This document shows positions 48,789 to 60,182 of a DNA stretch of 64,000 nt, piece after piece. The translations under genes and the position numbers were made by a program. Each line of letters begins with the position of its first letter. Position 1 is the first letter of the stretch. This stretch comes from Carya illinoinensis (Eukaryota > Streptophyta > Magnoliopsida > Fagales > Juglandaceae): the NCBI RefSeq assembly GCF_018687715.1, contig NC_056761.1, forward strand, positions 13,619,001 through 13,683,000. Direction: 5' to 3'. Below the pieces are notes generated by a model, which was not told the DNA's origin, made no database searches, and saw only the letters and a list, made by a program, of their open reading frames with translations.

Positions 48789-51700
48789 TTGAAGGATTTG
48801 CATTCCCAGGAAGTACTGCTTCAGGGCACCGTTAGAAATGGCTTGTATGTTCTTCCAACTGATGTTAAGAATGTCAATCTTCCTTCACAACATGCTTTCA
48901 TTGGCGAACGGACCTCATCTTCTACATGGCATGCTCGTCTTGGTCATCCCTCCCCTCGGATCACCTCCTTTACCATAAGACATCACAATCTTCCAGTCAC
49001 ATCTGTGTCAACTTCGTCACCCTGCTCGGCATGTCTTCAAGCCAAGTCTCATGCTCTTCCTCATCCATCATCACCCTCTCAATCTTAATTTCCCTTTCAA
49101 TTGTTATTTTTAGATGTGTGGGGACCTGCGCCTGTGCTATCCTCCAATGGTTTTAGGTTTTATTTCTCTATTGTTGATGATTTTACGAAGTATGTTTGGA
49201 TCTTTTCGTTATATGTCAAATCGAATGTTTCTAAAATCTTTCTCAACTTTGTTCAATTTGTCAAGAATACCTTTTCAAAAAATATCATAGCTGTTCAATC
49301 CGACTGGGGTGGTGAATTCTGCCCCTTTCATGCTATTTTACAAACTCTAGGTATTTCTCATAGAATTTCTTGTCGTTACTCTCATGCACAAAATGGTAGC
49401 ATCGAACGGCGTCATCGCCATATTGTCGAAACTGGGCTCTCTCTTTTAACCCAGTCTTCTGTACCTATTAAATATTGGGTTGATGCATTTCAAACTGCCG
49501 TTTTTCTCATTAATAGAATGCCTACACCCATCCTCTGCTATCTTTCTCCGTTTCAATCTCTTTTTAATTCTCCTCCTGATTACAATTTTTTACGAGTTTT
49601 TGGTTCGGCCTGTTGGCCTAACCTTCGTCCCTTCAATCATCATAAATTAGACATGAGATCTAAACTCTGTGTCTTTTTAGGTTACACTCTTGATCACAAA
49701 GGGTATAATTGTTTGCATGTTTCATCCGATCGTATTTACATCTCACGTGATGTACGCTTTGATGAAACTTGCTTTCCTTTTGCCCCTACTCACACACTGC
49801 CTACACAGCACTCTATTTCTTCATTAAACCATTAGGCCATACCCCCCTCTCCAGCCCAGCCCGCTGCTTCCTCTCAAGATCACACTTCCTCTACTTTTAT
49901 TCAGCCTTTTACTAGCTCCAGCCCAGCCCACGAGCCCATACGTATTTAGCCCGCTTCATCTCCTCACCTTTCTAACCCTTCAGCCCACGAGCCCATAAGT
50001 CTTCAGCCTACCGCATCTCTTCTCGTTTCTCCCACTCCAGCCCATGAGCCCACTATCACAAACCCTAACTCTGAATCTTTCTCTTCTCCCGAACACATAC
50101 CCTCTGCGCTGTCATCTCCATCCAACGTTCCTGCGCCTCTTTCTTCATCCCAGACCACTCCCTTCCCAAATAATTCCTCAATCGGTCCCAATCACTCTTC
50201 TCCTTCCTTCATTAGTTCTCATCCCATGACCACTCGGTCCAAAGACCTCATCACTTGGCCTCTCCAACGTCATGACGGAACTATTCTATGGCCTCTACCG
50301 AAACCACCGAAACCTCAAGCTTCCCTAACCACACATTCCTCCATTCCCGATGAGCCCTCCTCCTACACCGAAGCCTCGAAATTTCCTGCCTGGCGTACGG
50401 CCATGGCCAGCGAATTTGAAGCTCTTCTCAAAAATGAAACCTGGTCTCTCGTCCCCCCTCATCCCTCTCAAAATCTTCTAGGCTGAAAATGGGTTCTTAA
50501 AACCAAACGACTTGCTGATGGGACCATTGAACGGCGCAAGGCTCACCTTGTTGCCAAGGGCTTTCATCAACAAGCCAGTCTTGATTATTCCAAGACTTTT
50601 AGTCTGGTTGTTAAGCCTGTCACTATACATCTTTTGCTCTCTCTTGCAGTGTCTCGGAATTGGCCTCTTCATCAGTTGGATATATAGAACAATTTTTTTC
50701 ACACGGGGGGACTTGCAAGAAGATGTCTTCATGCAACAACCTACTGGATTTGTTCATTTTGATTTCCCTCATTATGTTTATAAATTAAAAAATCCATCTA
50801 TAGCTTGAAACAAGCCCCTAGGGCTTGGTTTGCTAAACTTAGTTCGAAATTAATGTCTCTTGGATTCCATGCTTCCATTTCTGACTCATCTCTTTTTATT
50901 TTTACATCTGCCACTACCTCTGTGTATGTTTTAATTTACGTTGATGATATAGTGGTTACAGCTTCTGATTCCTCTCTCATTACTGATTTTATTTCATCTC
51001 TGTCCTCATCATTTCCTGTCAAAGACTCGGCTCACTACATTTTTTTTAGGAATTCATGTTCACCGCACGGCTCAGGGTCTTTTTTTTTTTTTTTTTTTTT
51101 TATCTCAGTCTCATTACATCTCTGATTTATTAAGGAAGACTAGTATGCATGACTCCAAAACAGTGTCCACACCAATGTCCACATCTGATAAACTTTCTGC
51201 ACTTGATGGACCCTCGTTCGAAGATCCCCAACTTTATCGTAGTATTGTTGGTAGTTTCCAATATCTATCTTTCACTCGTCCATACATCTCATATGCAGTC
51301 AATAAAGTTTGTCAATACATGCACTGTCCTCGTCAATCCCACTGGAAAGCTGTCAAACGCATATTGCGTTATCTCAAACTCACTGTCTCCCTTGGTCTTT
51401 TCCTTTCCTCTGTCTCTCCCCTCAAACTTACAGCATTTTCAGATGCTGATTGGGCTGGTTGCCCGGATGATCAGAAATTGACTGGTGGTTTTTGTGTTTA
51501 TTTCGGGTCTCACCTTGTGTCTTGGGGCTCCAAGAAACAACCTACAATAGCTAGATCTTCAACTGAAGCAGAATATAAATCAGTTGCAAATACTACTTGT
51601 GAAATTTTGTGGATACAAGCACTCTTAAAAGAATTAGGAATTTTTTTGTCTGAAGCACCTCACTTGTTATGTGATCATATTGGTGCAACTTATCTTTCGG

Positions 51701-51840
51701 CTAATCTTGTTTTACACTCACGCACTAAACATGTAGATCTTGATTATCACTTTGTGCGTGATCGTGTTGCCAACAAAACCCTCACTGTTTCTTTTGTCTC
51801 AAGTAAATAACAAATTGCAGATATTTTTACTAAGCCACTC
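48789..51840 (+). pseudogene. Copia pol: integrase, RT, RNase H; broken
   Basis: The coding sequence starts abruptly in the gag-pre-integrase domain (DLHSQEVLLQGTVRNGLY, HARLGH, CSACLQAKSH), about 90 bp after the PBS. The integrase core (49101-49835) has its acidic triad: FLDVWGP, QSDWGGEF and the Glu of SIERRHRH. The RT region (50371-51060) keeps YVDDIVV near 50937-50957 but has stops at about 50485, 50686 and 50805 and a 20-base T tract near 51081. The RNase H (51145-51810) has DADWAG, SSTEAEY and TKHVDLDYHF, with a stop at 51808. A point mutation explains the 50485 stop (the expected Trp codon of the GCKW-type motif is nearby). Catalytic residues mostly survive, but the polyprotein cannot be made. 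Confidence 0.93.
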
Positions 51841-51902
51841 TCCTCGGCACGATTTGCACTTTTACGATCCAGCCTCACCATTTTATCGGTGCCACTTGCA
51901 TC

Positions 51903-51911
51903 GCGGGGGGA
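51903..51911 (+). promoter_or_regulatory. Copia polypurine tract
   Basis: gcgggggga lies directly before the 3' LTR and would prime plus-strand synthesis. Confidence 0.8.
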
Positions 51912-52218
51912 TATTAGAGCATGTACACCTGCTGTAGAGGAACACACCTCACGGGCCACGTCTACTGCATGCCCTCAACTGAATGCCTCCTTTGCTGGTT
52001 GCTCTCAACAAAATGCCATAACCACCTCTGCACCTCATACGGAATAATAGAAGAACCCTCTAGAATTATTCTCTTGTAAATGATTTCTGCTATAAATATG
52101 AGCACTATTGTATTGAGGAAGTATGGAAAATAAGAAACACTTCATTCGGAATACACTCTTTCTCTGATGCATTTTTACAAGCATCTGAGCTTCATCTTTC
52201 ACTACTCTATTTTCAACA
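51912..52218 (+). repeat. Copia 3' LTR
   Basis: Same length as the 5' LTR with 8 substitutions and no indels. Confidence 0.95.
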
Positions 52219-52223
52219 AATAT

Positions 52224-52615
52224 CATTCAGTGCAATATTTGGGATTCACCTCAGCTACAAATGGTCACAAACGTTGACCCACACTCTCCTTTATGCTGCA
52301 CCTGAAGGCCGGAGATCCCATTATGTATGAGAAGGGTCAAGAGATCCGTTCGATTTTTATGTTTATGCATCGTCAAATAAAACTAGATTAGGAACATAAT
52401 GGAGTATCTGTCGAGCCTAATTAAGGTATGCAATATTGAATCCAGGGGATTTAATCGGGGAGTGAAACTTAGGATAGTAGGCTTCAACGTTATCAACGTA
52501 TTCTGGTCAAATTGTCAATAAAAAAGTTGCTAGAGTAAAGAGAACAAATTCGTCTGGTAGGCCAATGAACAAAACAGAGTTTGAAGCCTACTCCTTTTAA
52601 TATTATATAAGTAAA
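52224..52615. other. Unassigned stretch between two Copia elements
   Basis: No ORF, repeat edge or RNA gene recognised. It contains the continuation of the sequence interrupted by the Copia insertion. Confidence 0.4.
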
Positions 52616-52990
52616 TATTAGAGATTTAATTGAAGCATTTTCAATTGTCTTTAACTAACTGGTTTTCTATTTTTTACTAGTTAGTTACTTTACTTCTTTT
52701 ACCTTTACTTTAACTTTACAGCCTTTAGCCTTTTACACATATAAAAACAGAGACATGTTGTAACTCCATTCATATTGAACATAGAATAAAATTCTTCTCT
52801 GTCAAAGAGTTTTACATCCTCATCTTTCTTCATCTAATTTTTGTTTTCAAATGAAAGAAAGCGGCACCTCTGAAGATTTATATTTACATCCTCATCTTTT
52901 TTATGGAGGAAACCGTGATTACATCAACCAAAAGAAACAAACATAAAAGCAGAAAAAAAACATCCTCATCTTTGTTCATCTAATTTGCAA
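52616..52990 (+). repeat. Probable 5' LTR of a second Copia element
   Basis: It begins TATTAGAGATTTAATTG, has cacatataaaaacag near 52737 as a TATA region, and ends before a PBS (tggtatcaaagc at 52993). The words acatcctcatcttt recur three times (52815, 52887, 52962), indicating a small internal duplication. No 3' LTR was found. Confidence 0.6.
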
Positions 52991-52992
52991 TA

Positions 52993-53004
52993 TGGTATCA
53001 AAGC
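52993..53004 (+). promoter_or_regulatory. Copia primer-binding site (second element)
   Basis: tggtatcaaagc, one base different from the usual tggtatcagagc. Confidence 0.7.
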
Positions 53005-53039
53005 AGAAACTCTAGGGTTCCGTCTCTTTCTTCATTGTG

Positions 53040-53540
53040 ATGCCAAATTCAACCTCTGTTAAAATGCATGGTGTTGATCAATCAACGAATCCCTATCATT
53101 TACAAAATGGAGATTTGACCGGTTCTGTCTTGGTAATTTCTCAAGTCTTAATGGGGGATAATTATCACACATGGTGTAGATCCATGCAAATAGCATTGAA
53201 GGCTAAGAACAAGATTAGGTTTATCAATGGAATCATAAATCAACCAGTCAATTCCAATCCTCTGTATGAAGCATGGGAGCGATGCAACAATATGATATTG
53301 TCTCGGATCTTGGATTCTGTGTTGAAGGACATTGCAGGGACAATCATATATGCGACGACTGCAAAAGAAATGTGGGAAGAGTTAAAGAATCAATTTTCTC
53401 AAAGAAATGGTCCGTGGATTTTTCAATTGCAAAAGTATCTTGCTTTACTTTCACAAGAGCAGTTTACTACAGAAAATTTAAGTGCTTGTGGGATGAACTT
53501 CTTAACTAGAACCAGATTCCTACTACAATTAAGCTTGTAA
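53040..53540 (+). pseudogene. Copia gag fragment
   Basis: Gag would build the particle. ATG 53040 lies 36 bp after the PBS. The frame contains NPYHLQNGD, LMGDNYHTWCRSMQIALKAK, FINGII and AKEMWEELKNQFSQRNGP, the conserved N-terminal and UBN2-like gag region of plant Copia elements. It stops at 53538 after a probable frameshift, and no zinc knuckle or pol follows. This is the gag part that the neighbouring Copia lacks, but the LTRs differ, so it is another family. Confidence 0.85.
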
Positions 53541-54000
53541 TAGTAAAGACTTTAATTTTGGGAGATATGACCTCAGGGCCAATACTGTTAGACCATACGT
53601 AGTTCATGGGTGGATGCGGTGCATGAGGACATTACTTCTACACAGTCGAGATTATAACACGATCCAAACAAGATTACCCATCGATCTTGTTGCTTTGCTC
53701 ATGAAGTTCCATGAATTCCTCAAGGGATGGTCTACTTCATTTTCTCTGGCATGCCTGAGTTGGGTGAAGAAAAATACACTATTAATAGTCATTTGCATGC
53801 TTTTTAGGTATTTTCTTCACTTTTGTAGAGTGAAGTTTGAAGCTTCCATCTGCGGCCCTTGGAGTTGTCATCGCCTAGCGCGCATGTCGTGGACTTGTTC
53901 CCCAAAATACATCACAACGTAGTCTCTCCCCTAAACAGGGTGAAATATCCCATCCCAGATGAATTGTAGATCTATGGTATTCTTTTGCTCATTTATTTTA
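53541..54000. other. Decayed sequence after gag
   Basis: Open frames are short and show no retroelement motif. It may be remnant internal sequence of the second Copia or flanking DNA. Confidence 0.35.
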
Positions 54001-54239
54001 TTTGAAAGTTCTATCTACCATTGATTTTGAGGATTTTAATTAATTTATTTTTTACATTTTAAAAAATTAGTCATTTGATATCATATCAAATGATTAAATT
54101 AGTCATTTAATCAATCAAGTGTTTATCAAGATTGATAACTCTCGAATGGATCTAAGGTTTATTTTGATTAAACAACAATGCAAGATATGCTAACATATAT
54201 CAAACAACAACAATATATGAGTAATATACAACAGTACAA

Positions 54240-54650
54240 CAAAAACAAAATTATTAAATATTGTGAAGTATTTTCATTTACTTAAATATTTAAGTCTTAA
54301 GTATTTTTAATTTAAATATTAAGTATTTTCATTTAAATTTATGTATTATTAATTTAAATATTAAGTATTTTAATTTAACTTTAAGTATTTAAATTTACAT
54401 TTAGGTATTATTAATTTAAAAATTAAGTATTTAAATTTAAATTTATGTATTATTAATTTAACTATTAAGTATTTAAATTTAAATTTAATTATTATTAAGT
54501 CTTAAGTATGTGTATATTATTTAAATATTAAGTATTTTAATTTGAATTTAAGTATTATTAAGTCTTAAGTATGAGTATTTTAATTTAAATATTAAGTATT
54601 TTAATTTTAATTAAATATTAAGTATTATTAAGTCTAAGTATGTATATTAT
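54240..54650. repeat. AT-rich degenerate tandem repeat
   Basis: Many variants of attaagtatttaaatttaa and aagtattattaa in a row with no fixed period. The flanking 54000-54240 is plain AT-rich. Confidence 0.75.
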
Positions 54651-56725
54651 AAAGGAGCTGAAAAATCAGTGGGAAATATGTTAATAGTATTTTATGCAAA
54701 ACGAGACCCGTTCAAATGCTAGTTACTAATGTTCGAACGTATAAGTCACGTTAGAACAGTATCAAATACACGTTCAAGCTGATTTTTCCCAAATTCCAGA
54801 TATCTTCAAGAATAGAGAACAACATTCAAGAAAAAACTCAAGAACAAACAACAATATCAAGAACAAACATAGTAAAACATTGCATAATATCATTATCAAA
54901 CTAAATGAGTGGATGAAGAGCATACCTGGGTTGAAGGAGATGAAAAATTAGAGGGAGAAGAATGACCACAAGCTCCACCAAAAATCAATGAACAAATAAA
55001 ATTAGTGGGAGAATAATGATTGAGTCAAATGAAAAATGAAGGATTTGGAACATGGACTGAGCGAGAATGACGCTGGATTGAATGGGAGAGGGACTGGGTT
55101 GAAGGAGAGAGGGGCTGAGTTGAATGGGGAATGTTTGAATGAGTGTGGGATTATGGGAGTTATGTAATTGTATCAGAACATTTCCCGTTCCAATGTGAAA
55201 TACTTTAAGTGCCAAACTTTTCTGCTTGACAAGTTTCAGGAGGCGCCAAACTTTTCCCTTACCTTGCTCATTCGAAAGGTAAATAGTAACCGTTTGAACA
55301 TCAATTGTTTAATTTTAATTATCTTTTTTACATTATACATTAATTAAGATTATAGTATAATATATATAGACATATTTTTTAAAGTAAATCACAATATGAA
55401 TTTATTGTTTAGTAAGATAGTAATATCATCTAATTATTATATTGTATATATCATATATGTTAGACTATAAGTAACATATATAGTATCATATATATTAGAC
55501 TATAAGTAACTTATATAGTATCATATATAGTGTCATCTAATTAGACTATAAGTAACATATATAGCGTCATCTATATTAGACTATAAGGGAGATAGTATTA
55601 AGCATAAGTGTATGATATTAAGTATTATAGTATAATGGAATATATAGTATTAACTATATATATCATATAAGTAATATTAAGTATTAAGTATTATAGTATT
55701 AATTTAATTATATTAGACTATAATATATCTCACATTCAATATTTAATATATAATAAATAATTATGATATACTAATTATATATACTTATTAATATATAATA
55801 AATAATTTGATATAATAATTATACTATATTATGGGACAACAACTACTAATATATATAGTAGTATATACTAATATGATATATATATGATAATTGGCATATA
55901 TATTAATATACTAATTAATATATATTTACTATATTTACTAAACTAGAAAACAATCTCGTTTGAACGGTGAATTAAACAATTCGAATGGGTTAAAACAGTG
56001 TTCAAACGGTACTGTTCAAAACGGTACTATACAATATAAGTTTTCGCGGAAGTCACAAACTGAACGTTGCCGCACACAAAACTCCCAAACAGTTGGGAAA
56101 GTACAAACCTCACCATCAAAAGCCGTTGTGCGACACCGATATTACCTCCATAATCACACCCCCATCGAAGCCTCTTCCTCTAAGCACTAGTATGCTCTTA
56201 TCCTTATAATTTTACCGTTTATATTGAGGTTTTGTTGGGTTATTGGTTTGAATTAGGATAGTTTAATTTTCCCATCAATAGGCACCCTAGGTTGCCTCAA
56301 ATCCACCTTAGGATGTTTATTTAACAAGTTTGGGATGTGATTTGTTGAAAAACCCATGGATTTTGATGCGTTTTCATAGCTGAAATTAGCCTTGGCACCT
56401 GTTCGATTCGCATATTGTTTGAACGCAGGTGATTAGCATTCGAATGGTATGAGCCAAACAAAACTAGTACATGTAGTTCTATCACTCTTCATGAGAATGC
56501 ACATTATATTATACTTAAATTAATATAGAAATTAATTATCACATTTTGTTAAATATTAAATTACTATTAATTGAATTTAATTAATATTAAATAATGTGAT
56601 ATTATTTTAATCAAATGTTGTTGTTCACAATGTCTTACTTTATAAAATCGCTATTAGTATATAATTTAGAGTTATTATATTTTTATCACTAGTGTTGCAC
56701 ATATAATTTCTTCTTAAAATTTCAG
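54650..56725. other. AT-rich region with many TTYGAAYG-like words
   Basis: The words gttcgaacg, gttcaaacgg, gtttgaacg and attcgaatg occur repeatedly at 54708-54775, 55270-55300 and 55945-56455, flanking an AT-rich middle (55310-55930). The stretch 55960-56190 could be a 5' untranslated exon, followed by an intron ending ttcag at 56725 before the ATG at 56733. A candidate subterminal-repeat region of the transposon encoding the next ORF; inference only. Confidence 0.4.
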
Positions 56726-56732
56726 GTTGATA

Positions 56733-57515
56733 ATGTCTTCATCTAGGCCGGTACATAAGCGTCATCATCCAAGCGAGACTAGCATCCAAACAGGCAGAGA
56801 GATGGATGTTTCACTAGAGCAACAAGTGAAGATTTTTGACTTCCAAAGTCTAGTCTGGGAGGGTCATTCCCTGTCATCAGTTTTCAGCGATTGTAGTTGG
56901 GAACCTATCCTAGATTAGCGGGAGAAGCATGGGAGACCGTGCCCTATATTGACATAAGAGATAGTGTTGAGTTCTACAGACAGCTCAGTGGTGCCAGCCC
57001 AGATGACGGAGGGGCATACAGGATCTCTGTCCGAGAAGTTCCAATTACATTTTGAGAGGACGGACTCACTGAATATCTTGGTATTCCTAGGCTACGTGAT
57101 GCATATTCAAACATGGTGCCTAGAGAGTTTCATCCTTCAGGTGGTGTAGAGATAGCTGAGGATGAGGCATTAGTTTATACAGATGAGCTCGATGCCCTTG
57201 CTGATCATGAGGTGAGAGATTTGGTTATTGGTCCAGATGCTCCTCTATATGACATGATAAAGAGCATTAAGCAGACAGATCTATCTTATTTCTTTAAGAT
57301 CATGAATCTGATAATCACCAATAATATTAACCCTCGGTAGCACAAGACAGAGATTGACATTGATCGGACGAAATTTATGATACGAGTCGCTCGTGGCATT
57401 CCTATCGACCTAGTAGAGTATATATTTGATAGTATTCAGTCAAAGTCCCGGTATAGTTTGATGGATAAACTACCATTCAGGATCTTGATCACCCAATTTC
57501 TGCTATATTTTTAGA
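56733..57515 (+). pseudogene. Putative plant transposon protein (PF20167-like), frameshifted
   Basis: The frame opens at ATG 56733 (MSSSRPVHKRHHP). It breaks near 56918 but continues in other frames with FYRQLSGASPDDGG, then 57113-57340 (HEVRDLVIGPDAPLY, LSYFFKIMNLIITNNINPR), and after a stop with DRTKFMIRVARGIPIDLVEY and LPFRILITQFLLYF to about 57512. This motif string matches the plant-specific 'putative plant transposon protein' family. The family's molecular role is unknown. At least four lesions. Confidence 0.75.
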
Positions 57516-57700
57516 TCATGCCTGATGTTGCCAAGTGTAAACGGGAGCCGATGGGACATACCAACAGCAACACCCTCTCACGTAGCATGGGACAGTCGTG
57601 CTTCGGATATTTGTCATCGTCTTCATTGTTCTCCAATGGCTCCCAAAAAATCCATTCTAACGGTTCCAAAGTGCTTGGAGGACCCTAGGACCACAAGGTC
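57516..57700. other. Spacer between the two transposon ORF remnants
   Basis: Short, no recognisable domain; continues the degenerate coding look of both neighbours. Confidence 0.3.
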
Positions 57701-58135
57701 CCATAGCTATCCAGTCTGCCCTTAGGGATAGGACCCTTCGAAGTTCCTGTGGAAGGTCAAGGATACACAGGGTCCTTATGGAGCTCATCGATGACTCCTT
57801 CAGACTTTCATGCTTTGAGACGAACGTACAACATACCTCAGCACATAGTTCTCGAGGTCCCTTGACTGGATGAAGGAGCTGTGGACCCCAAGGGATTCGC
57901 CTACAAGGTTGCATTGTTTCCCTCCATGTTTTCCAACGGTCTTTGGTTGTCTTTCTGTCACCCAGTTCACAAAGTTTTGGACATGTCAAGCGTGGCTCCT
58001 GCCCAACTCCTCCCCAATACTAGGAGGATCCTTGCGGGGTATTGCGTGATCTGGCGATGAGCCTTGGAAGAGGCTTAGGACACCTGGCCCGATCTCACTG
58101 GTTGGGAGTTCTTCCTCACTCACTAGGTGATGAAG
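57700..58135 (+). pseudogene. Gypsy-type transposon ORF (PF04195-like) cut by an LTR
   Basis: The + strand reads RRTYNIPQHIVLEVP, stop, DEGAVDPKGFAYKVALFPSM, NGLWLSFCHPVHKVLDM, VAPAQLLPNTRRILAGYCVI and LTGWEFFLTH. The order matches the plant 'putative gypsy type transposon' domain found in antisense ORFs of Tat-like elements. The frame has three stops and ends where the Athila LTR begins at 58136. No other Tat parts are visible beside it. Confidence 0.7.
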
Positions 58136-60016
58136 TGTTAGAAATGCATAATTAAGTTGTTTTAGTGAGTGATTTATTACATCAAAGAAGGGTTGAATAC
58201 TTAATTATGTATTAAATTTTGACACTTAATGAAAAAAATTTATTGATGCTAATATTTTACACATCAAAGTCTCATATTTGCCCTTGAAATAATTAAACTA
58301 TAATATCATTTTTTTATATATTGTAGGGCATTTATGGAAGGAAAAAAAGAGTGGAGATCTATAAGAAAATAGAGGAATTGATTATGGGTTTGGTGGAAAC
58401 CAATCTAATGGGAACCAATCAAGAGAAAAGAACAAAATTGGGCAAGAGCAACTCATGCACACCAGGCAGCCAGCCAATCACGCACGCACATCGTGGCCTC
58501 ACAGCAGAGCATCACGCACAGTAGAGGAAACGGTGTGGGGTGGGACTGGAGCTCTGGAAAAGTTTTCATTTTTAATTTTTTTGCTTTTTTGGTTCGGCGT
58601 TTTGTGGAGTTTCCATTCTTAGCTTTTTTTATTTTTATTTTTTTTTATCGTTTCAAACCTGGATGCGTCTTTTATTTTTTTTTGTTTCATCGTTTGTTGA
58701 GTTTTTTTTTTTCTTAGTGCTTTTTTCATTCCAGACCTGAGTGGCGCGGAAGGCTTTCCTTATTTTTTTTTTCTTTACGTTTTCATCCAGGGCATCGAAC
58801 GGAAGGGAGTCGGTCGGTTGGCAATTTAGTTAATTTTATTTTTGGGGTTATTTTTCCAGACCCAGCAGCTTTGGACACAACTCTCTCTCATTTGGATTTG
58901 TTTTTTTCGTTTCTTTTCAGTATTGATTCGGCGGCTAGTTATTTTCTTGCCTTTGTTATATTCACATTTTCGTTGGATGGGATTAGATTCTGGGCTGAGG
59001 TTTCCAGATATTTGTTCTCTCCTTTGAGATTTTATTTCTAGTTTTGAGTTTTTGATTTGTTTTTTCGGCTTCTCTTTTTGGTTCCATTTTTCAGACCTTG
59101 CCATTTCTTCATTCTACCGATTTTATCTTTTCAGCAGCTAGGTTTTCCAGATTGTTATTTTTTTTTTTTTTATTATCATTCGGCTTGTTTTATTTATTCT
59201 TCTGCATTTATTTTCATACAACAATTTCAAATGTTAGGGTTTATCATTTTAGAGCATTTTACTAATTTAGAGATGATAGGCTAGATTTTTGGACTTGAGA
59301 TTCAATGAGTAACCTATGACTGCTTTGGGGTGGATTTTCTTCAATGATTAACTTGTTAGTAATATTTCAGTTTACATATAGAAAGGATTGAAGTTCTTTG
59401 TTCTTAATTTAGATTAGTTGTAGACATGAAGGTACAATTGATGTTTGAGCAAGTAACAAGACTTTGATGGCTTTCTTTCACTATTTTACAATTGTTATAT
59501 AATTTGTCAAGTGGTTTTATTAGGCTAAGAATTGTGGTTCATTGCTATATTATCTGACCATGACTTCTAGGAATGGGAGCATGGTTGAGAGAAGATGAAA
59601 AGAGAAGTGAATCGATTGCCAAATCAATGGGTGAAAATTGCATCCCAAGTGTTTGTTTTATTGTTTCTTACAAGTTTAATTCATTTGCTACACACTTTCT
59701 CTAAGCCTTTTAGTTTTGGTAATTTTAGAATCATAGATTTACCTTTATTTTCAGTTTAATTCGAGCTTGAACTTCCACAACAGCCACTAATTATACTCTT
59801 AATTTAGTCCACACTTCCTTAGTAAATAGTCCCCATTTAGTTCAAGACTTTTTTTTTCTTTTCGAAATTTCTTATCACCATAAACGTCAATATTTTATCT
59901 TGTGATTATAAAAGGTTTGCTTAATTCCCATTGTCCTTGTGAATTTGATCTTGGGATTTACCCTTGTATTACTTTGATAGCTTCTACGCTTGGAAGACGA
60001 AATTATAAGTTGATCA
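58136..60016 (+). repeat. Athila 5' LTR, 1881 bp
   Basis: It begins TGTTAGAAATGCATAATT, ends GTTGATCA six bases before the PBS, and has T-rich tracts (58550-58760, 59040-59180). The start is supported by the abrupt end of the upstream coding remnant; the second LTR is outside the window. Confidence 0.75.
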
Positions 60017-60022
60017 AGTTTT

Positions 60023-60040
60023 TGGCGCCGTTGCTGGGGA
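60023..60040 (+). promoter_or_regulatory. Athila primer-binding site
   Basis: TGGCGCCGTTGCTGGGGA, differing by one base from the widespread TGGCGCCGTTGCCGGGGA form complementary to an Asp tRNA. Confidence 0.9.
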
Positions 60041-60182
60041 CAACTGGCGTTTGTCAGATCATTCTCTTTTTCCTGAGAGGACGTTTGTGGAGCTGTGAAC
60101 CTCTTCACAGCCTGGGTGACATTTGATTTTTTTCCTTTTCGATGTTTATTTTCATTGTCTTTGATTTCCTGCTCTTGTTTGT

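Larger units (their letters stand above)
48395..52218 (+). mobile_element. Ty1/Copia retrotransposon with both LTRs, gag deleted
   Basis: Two 307-bp LTRs (48395-48701 and 51912-52218) differ at 8 positions by eye, about 2.6%. The flanks are a perfect 5-bp duplication, aatat (48390-48394 and 52219-52223). The PBS and polypurine tract are in place. Both LTRs start TATTAG instead of the usual TGTTAG and end CA. The internal part is only 3.2 kb because gag and protease are missing. Confidence 0.96.

Noticed and set aside
58493..59284. Phe-rich hydrophobic frames
   Set aside because: They come from T-rich tracts inside the Athila LTR, with no conserved motif.
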